Shown here piece after piece: positions 11,565 through 25,127 of a stretch of 64,000 bases of DNA. A program made the translations under genes and the position numbers. Location: NCBI GenBank assembly GCA_951799425.1, contig OX637398.1:5017501-5081500 (forward strand). The letters are read 5' to 3'. Numbering within the stretch: the stretch's first letter is position 1; the number at the start of each line of letters is the position of its first letter. The notes under the pieces were generated by a model that saw only the letters and a list, made by a program, of their open reading frames with translations, did no database searches and had not been told where the DNA came from. The stretch comes from Ilex aquifolium (taxonomy: Eukaryota > Streptophyta > Magnoliopsida > Aquifoliales > Aquifoliaceae).

Positions 11565-12317
11565 TGTCCTTAAAGGGACAAGGGTGACTAACCCTTAGAA
11601 AGTATAAAAATGAATTGAACCTGATATTTCTGAATTATTAAAGGTCAAGGTCAATCACTGAATCATCTCTAAGAGTTTGATTGAGGTTTTTTACTAATTC
11701 AATAACTATGATAAAAAAACATCATACTTATAGTCATGTACACTTTTTGTAAGTATGAACAAATAAATATTTACTTACCATAAAAAGTCCACAAATTAAA
11801 TTAAAATTACAATTTCATTAGCCTCAAACCAAACTTTAAAGAGCAATGCTAATGTTCTAATAACATTAGTGAAATCAAGCCCAACAAGGTGTCGGCACAT
11901 CCATAAGTCAATATCAACTTGTCCATCAACTCTTACTTTGTTTTTTGGTATTGAAGTGGGGATGTGTCTAGAATTTAGATTCTAGATTATTTGTGTGGAA
12001 CTCAATTAATTTTTTTTTAATTTAATAAAAAACAAACTATTCATGTAAAAATTATGAAGGATAAATCTCTTTATATCTTAACCTAAGAGAATTGTCAATT
12101 TTTTTTTTTTCTGAATTTATCATTTATCTCTGTCTTTGTTGACTACTCTTATGCTTAATTGTTGTCCATCAACTTTTAAAGCATTTCCAATCGATCATGT
12201 AAAGTTTCAAAATAGTTAAAATTTATCTATCCAATGATAAAAATGAGGTTCCAATAGAAAATGTTTATAGTAGGTAAAAGACAATTTTGCTATATAGACA
12301 CTCTAAATATATAATAA
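11565..12317. other. Intergenic, no gene seen
   Basis: AT-rich DNA without credible genes. At about 12188, GCATTTCCAATCGATC resembles a diverged GAGCATCTCCAA-type MITE end. The possible partner end (AGAGATGCTCTTA) is at about 15290, which would make the intervening Helitrons and foldback nested insertions. This is speculative. Confidence 0.35.
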
Positions 12318-13141
12318 CTAGTTATTGCCTGTGCTTGAAGGTACAAAATAATAAAAAATGTAAACAATAAACATATTTGTATTTATATCCAAAATCAAAT
12401 TACAAACATAGAAGAGAGATAAATGAATTTAAGCATCGGTTGTAGTGGGGGTGAGAGGTGGTGGTGGTAGGAAACGGTGATGGTTGTGGTGGATGGCAAT
12501 GACCGTGGTGGCGGCGACGACAACGGTAGCAGTGGCAGCAACGGCAGTGGTGGTGGTGGTTTCGACGGTGGTGGCGGTGGTGGTGGCGATGGCGATGACG
12601 GTGGTGGTGGTGGTGGGGGTAAGGGTGGCGGCGACGGCAATGGTGGTGGTGACGACAGCGGTGGTGGTGGCGGTGGCGGTGGTGGCGATGGCGGCGACGA
12701 TGGTGGTGGTTGCGATGGCGACTGCGGCGGTGGGGGTAGCGGTGGAGGCGACAATGGCGGTGGGGTGGCGGCGGTGGTGGTGGAGGCAGTGGTGGTGGGG
12801 GGTAGTGGCGACGTTGGCGGCGGCGGCGGCGGCGACGACGATGGTGGTGGTGGTAGAGGTAGTGGTGGTGGGAGTGGTGGTGGTAGAGGCAGTGGTAGGG
12901 CGGTTTCAAACACTATTTTTTTTTTTTTAAAGTACTTATGAGAAATAATTTTTTGAAATACTTTTAAAAAGTCACTTCAAACACACCCTTAGGGGCCTAT
13001 TTTTCCTATTAAATTTAGGGTGTTAATATTAGCCGTTAGATTAACTTTAAAGTAAAATTTAAAACGGTCTGAACCGCGAAAAGCAAAAGTCATTTTGTTT
13101 ATCTTTTGAAATTTGAACTGTAAACAACTTTATTATATAGA
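12318..13141 (-). mobile_element. Non-autonomous Helitron, copy 2, with a 470-bp GGN core
   Basis: The minus strand begins A|TCTATATAATAAAGTTG and ends CTAG|T after a hairpin close to that of copy 1. The flanks match copy 1 over about 240 bp, including AATATTAGCCGTTAGATTA and GAACCGCGAAAAGCAAAAG. The core, about 12450-12900, is almost pure GGT/GGC/GAC triplets on the plus strand. This makes long open frames in several phases of both strands, including poly-Pro and poly-Gly. These frames are composition artefacts and not genes. Confidence 0.85.
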
Positions 13142-13360
13142 TTTATAATGTCATTGTAGCATCATGTATAAATAATTTATAATATATTCTCTCTCTGCTT
13201 CTCTTTAAAAAAATATTTTATAATACTTTGCTATTTACATATTCATTATTTTATAATATTTAATATTCAATATTTTCTCTCTACTCTTCTTTAAAATTTT
13301 CATATTATTAATAAAAAATGAGAAATAAAAAAAGATGCTATTTAATTAAATATTTTAATA

Positions 13361-14447
13361 TATATATAACAAAGTACAATACAATTCAAATTTCAAAAGA
13401 TAAACAAAATAACTTTTGCTATTCGCGGTTGATATCTCTTTCAATTTTATTTTAAAGTTAATCTGACAACTAATATTAACACTCCAAATTTAATAGGGAA
13501 AATAGACTCTTAAGAGTGTGTTTAGAGTGACTTTTTAAAAGTGTTTTTAATACTTATAATTCTCATAAATACTTAAAAAAAAAAGTAGTGTTTGGAACCA
13601 CCCCACCACCACCACTACTATCATCACCCCACCACCATCATCACTACCACCACCACCCCTCATCACCCCACCACCATTACTTTTACCACCGCCACCCCCC
13701 CTCACCACCAAACTACCCCCTACCATCATCACCACTACCACCTCCACCGTCTCCACCCCACCATCACCACCAATGTCACCACCCCACCCACCGCCTCACC
13801 ACCACCAATGTCACCACCTCACCCATCGCCTCACCACCACCACCTCGCCCCTTACCACCACCATCACTGTCATCACCATACCACATCTACCATTACCACT
13901 GTCGTCACCCCACCACCACCACCACCACCACCACCACCACCACTACCATTATCGCCCGACCACCACCATCACCACCACCGCTACCACTGTACTACCACTG
14001 CCGTCGCCACCCCACCATCACATCTGCCACAACAACCACCACTGCCTCCTACTATCACCACCGTCGTCATTACTACTGTCGACACCCCACCACTATCACC
14101 CCCTACCGCCCGACCACCACCATCCCCACTACCCCTACCACCGTCACCACCACCCCTACCGTCACTGCCATTGCCCAACCATCACCCCTACCACCACTAC
14201 CCCTATCTCCTCACCACCACCTCTCATGACCATCACCACCACCACCGCCATCGTCACCGTCGCCGCCACCCCACCACCGCCATTACCACCCACCATCATT
14301 ATCATCGTTCACTCCCACTATAATTGGTGTTTAAATTTATTTCTCTTTCCTTTATATTTGTGATTTAATTTTAAATGTGAATACAAATATATTCATTGTT
14401 GACCATTTTTTTATTACTCTGTGACTTCAGATACAGGCAATAACTAG
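13361..14447 (+). mobile_element. Non-autonomous Helitron, copy 3, inverted to copy 2
   Basis: The plus strand starts A|TATATATAACAAAGTAC, where the usual TC is TA. It ends CTGTGACTTCAGATACAG, a weakened hairpin, then GCAATAACTAG|T. The flanks match copies 1 and 2 in reverse orientation. The core, about 13600-14320, is CCA/CCN-rich and the longest of the three. Its open frames (His-, Thr- and Pro-rich) are artefacts. It is 219 bp from copy 2, so 12.3-14.4 kb forms a large imperfect palindrome. Confidence 0.8.
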
Positions 14448-14745
14448 TTTTATAATATCTTAACAATATTTTACAATATTTTGAATAATTTGATATTTTA
14501 CAACATTTTTGATAGCCATTAAATCAATGATAGTTAAAAAATGTAGTCCTTGGGTTAGTTGTTGAAAATGATAAATTGAAAATATAGTTGTTGAAAATGA
14601 TAAAATGAAAATATAGTTGTTGAAAATGATAATTGAAATATAATTGTTAAAAAAAAACATAATATTTAAAGAAAATAATTAAAGAAATTATTAAAAAAAT
14701 GAGTAACTAAAATAAAAGAATAAACTTTTAGATAACTAAAAAAAG

Positions 14746-15265
14746 TTAATTGCATTGGAGATCCTCAAAGAATATAGTTTGTCTGATTTTGGTTCTCAAT
14801 ATTTCAATTGTATCATTTTGATCTCTAAAATATTGAATACGTTTTTATATGGTATCTTAAGCAAACAACATCTAAATTACTAATAGTTTTTGATCATAAA
14901 CTTTTCACGTAATACTTAAATATAAACAAAAAATAGTTTGGGTAGCTCTTGACAAAAAAATTGTAATATGGGTAGCTCTTGACCAAAATTTGGATAACTT
15001 AATATCAAAATTGTGTAATTGGGTAACTCTTTGATCACAATTTGGGTAGAAATTTGGTCAAGAATTATCCAAATTTTTTTTTTACTTATATTTAGGTATT
15101 ACATGATAAATTTACAATACAAAATCGTTAGAAATCTGAATGTTGTTTGCTTGAAGGATCACATAGAAATATATTCAATATTTTGAGGACTAAAATGATG
15201 TAATTAAAATACTGGAGACCAAAATAAAAAAAATCTCATACGATTGGAGACCTTAGTGCAATTAA
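14746..15265. mobile_element. 520-bp foldback element (MITE-like)
   Basis: The arms are about 250 bp and imperfectly complementary. The left arm starts TTAATTGCATTGGAGATCC, the right arm ends GGAGACCTTAGTGCAATTAA. Inner matches include AAGCAAACAACAT on the left and ATGTTGTTTGCTT on the right. The loop carries several GGGTAGCTCTTGACC-like repeats. There is no coding capacity. No clear target duplication was found. Confidence 0.75.
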
Positions 15266-15524
15266 CCCCGACTAAAATACAAAACTAGATAGAGATGCTC
15301 TTACAACCCCACCATAAAAGTTGCTTACCATCACCAGTTCAAGTGCTACGCTCACTTTCACCACCGACGCTCCCATCTTTCTTTCTCTGTTCCTGCCAAA
15401 TCGTCTCCTCTAATTTAATGGTGTATAGAGATGCAAAACCTCAACTGTACATAAAAGATGGCGATGTATAATAGCTTCGCTACTAGAACTAGACACGACT
15501 CACCGAAAGACTGTCATCTTTGAA

Positions 15525-16910
15525 ATGAAGTTACCGGAGCTTTCTCAGTTTCAAACAACCTCCATGACTAAGCAAAATGGACGAGACAAATCGTCGTCGC
15601 TTCTCTCCAACGGCTTCCTCTTCGTTGGTGGAGCTATGGTGGCTCTACTATTTGTTTGGGCTCTTGGTTCCTTCATAAGCCCAAGCCCTGACCCTAGCCA
15701 CAGTTTCTCAACTGGAGTCACCGAGTCTAAACCCAGAGTTGCCTCAGAGGACGTGAACGTCTCACCACAAAATTACGCCGTCGATGGGCATGGTTCCAAC
15801 CTGCACTACGACCCACCTGAGCGGACGTTCTACGACGATCCCAAACTAAGCTACACTATAGGAGAGCCCATTAGAAACTGGGACGAGAAGAGAAAAGAGT
15901 GGCTGAAACACCATCAATCATTCGCCGCCGGAGCAGATGAACGAGTCCTAATGGTGTCAGGTTCGCAACCTTCGCCGTGTAGAAACCCAATTGGCGATAA
16001 TTTACTGCTGAGGTTTTTCAAGAACAAGGTTGACTACTGTCGAATCCACGGCTACGACATTTTCTACAACAACGTGTTGTTACAACCGAAAATGTTCTCA
16101 TATTGGGCGAAAATACCAGTGGTCCGAGCCGCCATGGTGGCTCACCCGGAAGCTGAGTGGATCTGGTGGGTCGACTCGGACGCTGCCTTCACCGACATGG
16201 ACTTTAAACTCCCGTTAGACCGATACAGAAACCACAACCTCGTCGTCCACGGTTGGTCCCACTTGATCTACGACAAGAAGAGCTGGACTAGCATCAACGC
16301 CGGCGTGCTCTTGATCCGGAATTGCCAGTGGTCGTTGGACTTCATGGAAGTGTGGGCCAGCATGGGCCCACAAACCCCAAAGTACAATCAATGGGGAAAA
16401 ATCCTCCGATCAACGTTGAGCGACAAGATGTTCCCGGAATCAGATGATCAATCGGGTCTGGTTTATTTACTGTTGAAAGAGAGAGATAAATGGGGCGATA
16501 AGGTTTACCTAGAGGGCGAGTACTATTTTGAAGGGTACTGGTCGGATATTGTTGGGACGCTTGAGAATATCACCGACAAGTATGCGACTATAGAGAAAGG
16601 GGTGCGCAGGTTAAGGAGGCGGCATGCTGAGAAGGTGAGTGAGAGCTATGGTGCGCAGTGGGAGGAGTATCTTAAAGACGCCGGGAACGGGAAGGGTAGT
16701 TGGAGACGGCCGTTTATCACACACTTCACGGGGTGTCAGCCATGTAGTGGGGACCACAACCAGATGTATTCTGGGCAGAGTTGCTGGGAAGCGATGAAGA
16801 AGGCATTGAACTTCGCTGATAATCAGGTGCTACGCAATTATGGGTTTATGCACCCGGACCTACTGGATTCTTCCTCCCTCTCGCCTTTACCGTTTAATTT
16901 CCCGGCTTGA
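15525..16910 (+). CDS. GT34 galactosyltransferase, galactomannan galactosyltransferase-like (GMGT/MUCI10 type)
   Basis: Single exon, 461 residues. It is a type II Golgi protein: short cytosolic tail, one membrane helix (31-50, FLFVGGAMVALLFVWALGSF), a variable stem, then the GT34 catalytic domain. The DxD metal/UDP-sugar site is WWVDSDAAF (Asp217, Asp219). Other family blocks are VDYCRIHGYDIFYN, HPEAEWIWW, SINAGVLLIRNCQWSLDFM, SDDQSGLVYLL and RRPFITHFTGCQPCSGDHN. Relatives transfer galactose from UDP-Gal onto (gluco)mannan; Arabidopsis MUCI10/GT6 and GT7 are close. The xyloglucan xylosyltransferase branch of GT34 is less likely. The first ATG is preferred over Met14 because the pseudogene at 21.3 kb shows a matching SQFxT segment upstream. 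It lies tail to tail with that pseudogene. Confidence 0.93.
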   Translation: MKLPELSQFQTTSMTKQNGRDKSSSLLSNGFLFVGGAMVALLFVWALGSFISPSPDPSHSFSTGVTESKPRVASEDVNVSPQNYAVDGHGSNLHYDPPERTFYDDPKLSYTIGEPIRNWDEKRKEWLKHHQSFAAGADERVLMVSGSQPSPCRNPIGDNLLLRFFKNKVDYCRIHGYDIFYNNVLLQPKMFSYWAKIPVVRAAMVAHPEAEWIWWVDSDAAFTDMDFKLPLDRYRNHNLVVHGWSHLIYDKKSWTSINAGVLLIRNCQWSLDFMEVWASMGPQTPKYNQWGKILRSTLSDKMFPESDDQSGLVYLLLKERDKWGDKVYLEGEYYFEGYWSDIVGTLENITDKYATIEKGVRRLRRRHAEKVSESYGAQWEEYLKDAGNGKGSWRRPFITHFTGCQPCSGDHNQMYSGQSCWEAMKKALNFADNQVLRNYGFMHPDLLDSSSLSPLPFNFPA

Positions 16911-18655
16911 GTAGAGAGATACAAAGTGTTTATCAAATACTTTTATGTATATATTATGTATAATGGAGTACGTATCAATTTATGTATTATAATCTTCTAG
17001 TAAAACGTTCATCTCGTTATTTCGTATTTTGGAAATGAATGGAGTAAGAGATGATTTTTCAAGAAGGAGTTTGCTTTTTCCATCTCGTAGAAATGGAGTA
17101 AGGAATGACCTTTTGTTTGGATCGTCAAACTTGTTATGAATAAACAAGACTTGTGTTTGATTAATTTATTTTTCACTTTGAGTTTGTTTTAATTTCTTTA
17201 ATATTATTAATTTTTATATATAACCAACTAAGCGTAAACTATTTGACGATAATGTAATCTCTTATGTTCTTATATTTGTGGATTGTATTATGCCCACCAT
17301 TCAAAATTGTTAATGTCGTCCTTTTGAACTTTTTTTCTTACTACATTAGGATAGATATACATTATAGTTGCTATAATCATTCATGCATGCCTATCAACAA
17401 AATTTTACTAAAAGATAGACCAAATTTACAAGGAGTGCATGACATTCATTTCAAGGGCATTAAAGAGACGGATTAAGGCTGTATAACTTATGTTAATTTG
17501 GTTCTTGTATTATAACCTTCTTTATTGACTTGGTCCTCGGCTATGCTTTTTTTTTTTTGCCCTTTCCTTTCCTTTTCCTTTTCCTTTTCCTTTTCCTTTT
17601 CCTTTTCTTCACTCGCTTTCCCATGGGCTCAACTCAAGGAGTGTCTAATATCACTAATAATAAAATCATAAATGAGTAAAGTGAACCCTCTTTGGATAGT
17701 TATTCGGTTTACATGGAAAAAGAGTGGGTAGTTATTGGCTTACATGAACAGTTAGTTGTTGGTTTGTGTGAGATACATTTTCTTATTTATTTACACATTA
17801 TTAATTAGTGATATCACGTAATAATACCGATGTGATATCAACTTTGTAATGAATATTTTTCCTTGTGTAGACGTTTTTTTGTATATTACTCAAGGAAAAT
17901 GTTATTTGACTCATTTGAGGACTTAATCAGTTACAACGAATTAAAAGTGAGTTTTATTTAACATTGAACATCACAATTAATTCAATAATTATAGTGAATT
18001 AAGTCACTAATTAAGTCTTCACATTAAATCCCTATTGAATTGTCAATTGTCATTAGTAAAAGCATGGCATATATTTGTTACTTTTGACTCAATTGTGGTG
18101 TTTTCTTTTTGGGAGGAACAAAACCCTTAAACGTTAGGATTCCACCCATCCATCCATCCATCCCCTCCAATATAGTATTTGTGACTTGAAAATGGGGAAT
18201 TGCCATGTCCATGTGCAATAGTCCAGAAGAAGCATTCATACAAGATAACCCAGTCTCATTGATTGTTGGGTCAGACGTGGTAGATGCTGTTAAAAATAGC
18301 TACCTAACTTCTCATCCACTTAGCATGGACACGGGTTCATTCATTACTCATATTGATATCATATCCATATTGTTATGATTATGTAATGGCAATGCATGCA
18401 TGCAGTTATTCCTTAAAAGCTTGTGATTCTTAAGTGCCCGTTTTCTGATCATGCATTCTTGTAATAGTCAATCATAATCCGTTAATTTAGCTGATAATGA
18501 TGCTGAAAATTATCATTACTATATGAAATACATATACTAATAAAATGAATATAAAAGAAAAGGATCACAGATTTGATAAAGGCTGAAAATGGATTTCTAA
18601 CTTATCCCACTCCTAATCCTAACTTTAATCTGCCCTTCACATCACACATCACACA
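16911..18655. other. Intergenic spacer between the two GT34 copies
   Basis: No gene seen. It contains a (TTTTCC)n tract at about 17561-17607, a CCATC repeat at about 18147-18163, and AT-rich DNA. The GT34 gene's 3' UTR probably ends in the first few hundred bases. Confidence 0.6.
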
Positions 18656-18921
18656 TCACATTCCCACAGAATCAAACGGCAGGGGCAAGACAGAGGCAGA
18701 ATCAAGTAAATCAGGGTGCACCAAACCATAGTTCCGAAACACTTGATTATCCGCGAAATTCAACGCCCTCTCCATTCCTCTCCAGCAAGAATCACCACCG
18801 TACATTGGATTGTGGTCCCCACTACACCGCTGACACCCCGTAAAATGCGTTATAAACGGCCGTCTCCCCGTATCCTTACCAAATCCCTCCTGTTTGAGGT
18901 ACTGCTCCCTCAGCGCACCAT

Positions 18922-20217
18922 GGGTGTGTTTGGGTAGTGGGTTAAGGTGGGTTAACTCCATAAGGATAGGATAATAAAGCAATGGGGCTCACAAAACCTT
19001 TGTTTGAAAAGTCAAAATTGAGGTAGGATATAAATCCCGGGTCTATCCTTGACCCGGATGCTACAGTGCTTTTTAACCCTGCTACATGGGTTAAAATTAA
19101 CCCACCTCCACCCTGGGTTTCAATCCCAGCCGACGGGTTAAGAATGGTAATTACATATTTACCCCACCTTCCTCTCTCTCGCTCGCTTCCAGAGATGCTC
19201 TCACTCTCTGTTTGTCTCCTCTCTCTCTCTCTCGCTTTGAGAAGGCAACAAAGTCCAAGCCTAGGGTTTCTGCTGGGATGGGTTTGGGTGTCGGAGTGGA
19301 CCGAATGAAGAAGAGATCTTCACCAGCACCAGCCCTAACCTCGAATGCCTTTGGGTGAATTATCGAGTTGCCAGAAGATTGTAGCTAAGATGAACCCAGT
19401 AACCAAAAATGCACCCAATCGAATTCCAAAAATCTCTGGCATTCGCCAAGAATTTTTGAACGATCGCTCCGATAGAATCGTCATTTTGATCCAGAGAGGG
19501 TTTGCAAATGTGGGCACCATTGAAGGACTCGAATCGTTTGCTGTTCCAGAGACCAATTTTTCTCGTGAAATGCTTGCACTGATTGCTTCTTTCAACGATA
19601 AATTATGGGTTGAACTTGGGGATTGATTTGGATCATTATCTCGAGCTTTGTTTCGCTTCAAATCCTGCCATGATTTGTTGAATTCGACTAAGCTTTTGGT
19701 TCCACCAGGTGAGCCTTCTAATTCTCGAATGAGATCGAGAGCGAACTCGGTTCGATTCTCGTTCGCCGGTATCGGATGGCCGAAATCGGAGAAGAACAAC
19801 GGTAGATTCGCCGGAGATCCACTGTAAACAGTTTGACCACGAGAGAAAAATATGGTTGTGGTGGTGGGTGTTCTGTTGTGGTGGTGGCGTTTCTGTTGTG
19901 GCAGTGGTGGCGTTGGGTGTTCTATTGTGACAGTGGTGGTTCTATTGTGGCGGTGGTGGCGTTTCTGTTGTGGCAGCGGTGGTGGCGATCACTATAGAGT
20001 GGTCTGGTTCATCAATGGGTATCAATGGGTATAATGGTAAATATCTACAAAAATCAAGTGGAGTCCATCCCATTCAATTGTTTCTTGCCAAACAATGGTT
20101 TGAGTTGGATGGTATACATAACCCATCTAATTAAGTGCCTGAATGAGTTGGGTGGGATGGGTTAGGATACAAAAAATCCAATTCATTTCTATCCTTGTCG
20201 ATTATCCAAACACACCC
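18922..20217. mobile_element. Pack-type TIR transposon (PIF/Harbinger-like) with captured ABCG fragment
   Basis: Perfect 12-bp terminal repeats, GGGTGTGTTTGG at the left and CCAAACACACCC at the right, are flanked by the 3-bp duplication CAT (18919-18921 and 20218-20220). Removing the insert and one CAT restores the GT34 sequence around ESHGALREQ. The TIR and 3-bp duplication suit PIF/Harbinger, though TWA is the usual target. Inside are subterminal GGGTTAA/TTAACCC repeats, a 514-bp ABCG gene fragment and a GGT-rich patch at 19855-19985. No transposase is present, so it is non-autonomous. Confidence 0.87.
19337..19852 (-). pseudogene. Captured ABCG (white-brown complex) half-transporter fragment
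   Basis: The minus strand reads without stops for about 170 codons: IFLSRGQTVYSGSPANL, then GHPIPANENRTEFALDLIRE, a variable linker, SLKEAISASISREKLVSG, and GAFLVTGFILATIFWQLDNS. This matches the linker after the nucleotide-binding domain and the first membrane helix of plant ABCG half-transporters (ABCG1/2/6/16/20 clade). Walker motifs and later helices are absent. It lacks a family start codon and ends shortly after NSPKG. The open frame is intact, which suggests recent capture, but it is not a working transporter. Confidence 0.88.
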
Positions 20218-21836
20218 CATGGCTCTCGCTCACCTTCTCATCGTGTCTCCTCCTTAACCTGCGCACCCCCTTCTCTATTACCGCCTATTTCTCGGTGACG
20301 TCATCAAAAGTTTTCACTAAGCCCAACCAGTACCCTTGGAAGCAGTACTCATTCTCTATATAAATTTTGTCACGCCATTTGTGTTTCTGTGTCAATAGCA
20401 AGTAAATCAGAGCCGATTGATCGTCTGATACTTGGGTTGATTTGTCTTTGAGGGTTGATGATAAGATGTGGCCCCACTCTTCGTAATTTGGGTTTATTGG
20501 GCCCATATTGGCCCATTCTTTCATCAAGTCCATGGACCACTGACAGTTTCGGATGAGAAACACCCCGGCATTGAGCCCGACCCAACTACGGCTCTCGTAG
20601 ATCATACAGGACCAGCCGTCCACTACGAGGTTGTGGTTTTTGTACTTCTCTAATGGCAGCTTGAACTCCATGTCGGTGAAAACGGCATCCGAGTCGACCC
20701 ACCATATCCACTCCGCCTCTGGGTGGGCCAGCATTGCGGCCCGGATTAAGGGTAATTTGGCCCAATAAGAGACCATTTTTGGGTGTAGGAAGGCACTGTT
20801 TTAAAAGATATCGTAGCCGTGGATTCTACAATAGTCAACCTTATTCTTGAAAAGCCTCAGCAGGAGATGATCACCGATTGGGTTCTTGCAAATCGACGGT
20901 TGTGATCCTGTCACCATGAATATTCTCTCTTTTGCACCGGGGGCAAAGGATGGATGATGTTTTAGCCACTCTCTTCTCTTTTCGTCCCAGCTTTTGATGG
21001 GCCTATCTAACGAATAACTGAGCATTGGGTTATCGTAGATAGTTCTGTTAGTTGGGTCATCGCGCAGGTTAAAACCCTGTGCATCCATGGAGAAATCATG
21101 GACTCTGGAGCTTTCTGTGGCTAATGTGGGCTTCGGCCTTGTCATGAATAAATCAGAAAAACTAGAGTCGGTAATGGTATAGGTAGATGACCAAAGAGAA
21201 CAACCCACAAAAAGAACTAAGTATTGCTATAGAAAAAGAAGGTAACTTCTCTTTCAGAAAGCAGCAGTACTCTTTAGTGTTTGCCAGGGCCTGTGAGGTC
21301 TTGAACTGAGACATCTCCGAGAAACCCGTTACGAACCGGAGATTTTGGTACATTTTATACTTGTTTTGAAGAAGTATTACTAAGCATTTGGTTGAGTGTG
21401 ACTCTCATTAGAAGTTATAGAAGCTGGAAAAAGTTGCTAGGTTAACAAATGGATGGTAAAACTAAAATCTGGGTTTCCAGCAAGCAGATAATACTGACTT
21501 AAATGATATTTCCTAAGTTTCTTTCACACTACGTTTCGTTTCGGCCATTTTCATATGGTAACAGAAAGCCATGTTTGCCATCTTCATCATTATGGTATTG
21601 ACAATTATTATGCTGACTGGAAGCTAATGACAACGAAAAAAAAAGGGCAAATTTATAGCATATCAAACGTGTATGCAAATCTACTCAAAATCTGTTCATC
21701 CAAACTATCACATAAACATTAATCATTACAATGTGAATAATACTTTTGAATATATGAGTGCGGCGCAAATTAAAAAGAAGCAGCAGCAGAACAGCAAAGA
21801 ATCACAAATTCCAGATTCCACGACGGAAGAACTTAC

Positions 21837-24194
<2,358 letters not shown>

Positions 24195-24754
24195 TTAGGG
24201 TTTGAGGGAGGGGTCCACCGTTCTATTTTTCTTTTTTTCCAGGACTGTGTCTGTGGCAGCAAGTTTAATATAAATATGGTATTTATTTGCAGATTCTTCT
24301 ATCCAAAGTACATCCAGACCGTGACCAAAAAAAAAAACTAACCTACAGCAAAGTAGATTCAAAACTTTAAGTTATATCCTTAAATTTGAAACAGTGTTAC
24401 CTTCATCAAGACTTAAATGTCATAATTGTGAAAAAAGGTAGCGGTATATTTTTTTTTTAATTCTAAAAAGATATTTTCACAACTGACAGGTGAAAAGAGT
24501 CAATGGACAAGGTCTATCTCTTGACTTATAGTTACCTATCCAACTTCAGGTAAAAGTGTCAAAGTACGATCTCAAATACAGGTATTTCAGATCGTCCATG
24601 TTACATCACAAGAAGAATCAATATTTTCAACTTAGGTGTTTAAATCGAGCTCATTTATTCACGAGTTGAATAAAAGTATAAGAGATCATTTAAAGTAGAA
24701 CGACCTCACAACATGACTTTTCATAGATATGGAAGACTATAACGTATCTAAGCT

Positions 24755-25127
24755 TGAAGACAAATCACAATGTCACATCATCATGTTCTAGAGATTACGT
24801 CACACCTAAGAAATATAACCTGTAACGGCCTAATATTCCATCAATAAAATTTTAACAAACTTGGGACCATGTGATGATGTAAAGACCACCCAACTTGTGG
24901 GTATAAATACAAGAAACATTCTCCCATAAACAACCAATTGTTATCTCTGTAATTATAACTCTATCTTATTCTCCAAGCAATAGAAATTTTTTCCAGAAGT
25001 AAGAAATTCCATTAAAATGGATTAGCTAAACTCTTTAGCCGATAAACCACTATAATCTGTGCGTTTTTCCTCGTCTTTTAGCTCTTACCTTTGTTCTGAG
25101 TTATTGCAACATTTAACAGAACCATCA
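24755..25127 (+). mobile_element. LTR-like sequence (solo or truncated LTR)
   Basis: TACGTCA, then TAAGAAATATAA, AACGGCCTAATATTCCATCA, and a later TATA box (GTATAAATACA), match in order the LTR at 54.70-55.20 kb. The end ACAGAACCATCA also matches. A start TGAAGACAAATC and flanking AGCT on both sides are possible, but the 4-bp match may be chance. No internal retroelement sequence adjoins. Spacer 24263-24754 shows nothing I can name. Confidence 0.4.

Larger units (their letters stand above)
18656..21353 (-). pseudogene. GT34 galactosyltransferase pseudogene
   Basis: A second GT34 copy on the minus strand matches the 15.5-kb gene along its whole length but is broken several times. The N-terminal part (21353 to about 21170) is out of frame with the rest, with the shift near the membrane helix. 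After GYDIF (20805-20802) the Tyr codon is TAA. After DDVTEK (20285) another Tyr codon is TAG. Beyond SESHG the gene is split by the TIR transposon at 18922-20217. The C-terminal part (REQYLKQEGF to PLPFDSVGM) resumes at about 18918 and ends at 18656. The DSDAVF metal site and SDDQSALIYLL remain, so decay is recent. The copy is inverted relative to the intact gene. Confidence 0.93.

Noticed and set aside
12395-12941. Long overlapping Pro-, Gly-, Val- and His-rich open frames on both strands
   Set aside because: They come from GGN triplet repeats in Helitron 2. All phases stay open, which is a composition effect.
13588-14363. Open frames of 196-243 codons rich in His, Thr and Pro
   Set aside because: They come from the CCA/CCN core of Helitron 3. 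No domain and three overlapping frames open at once.
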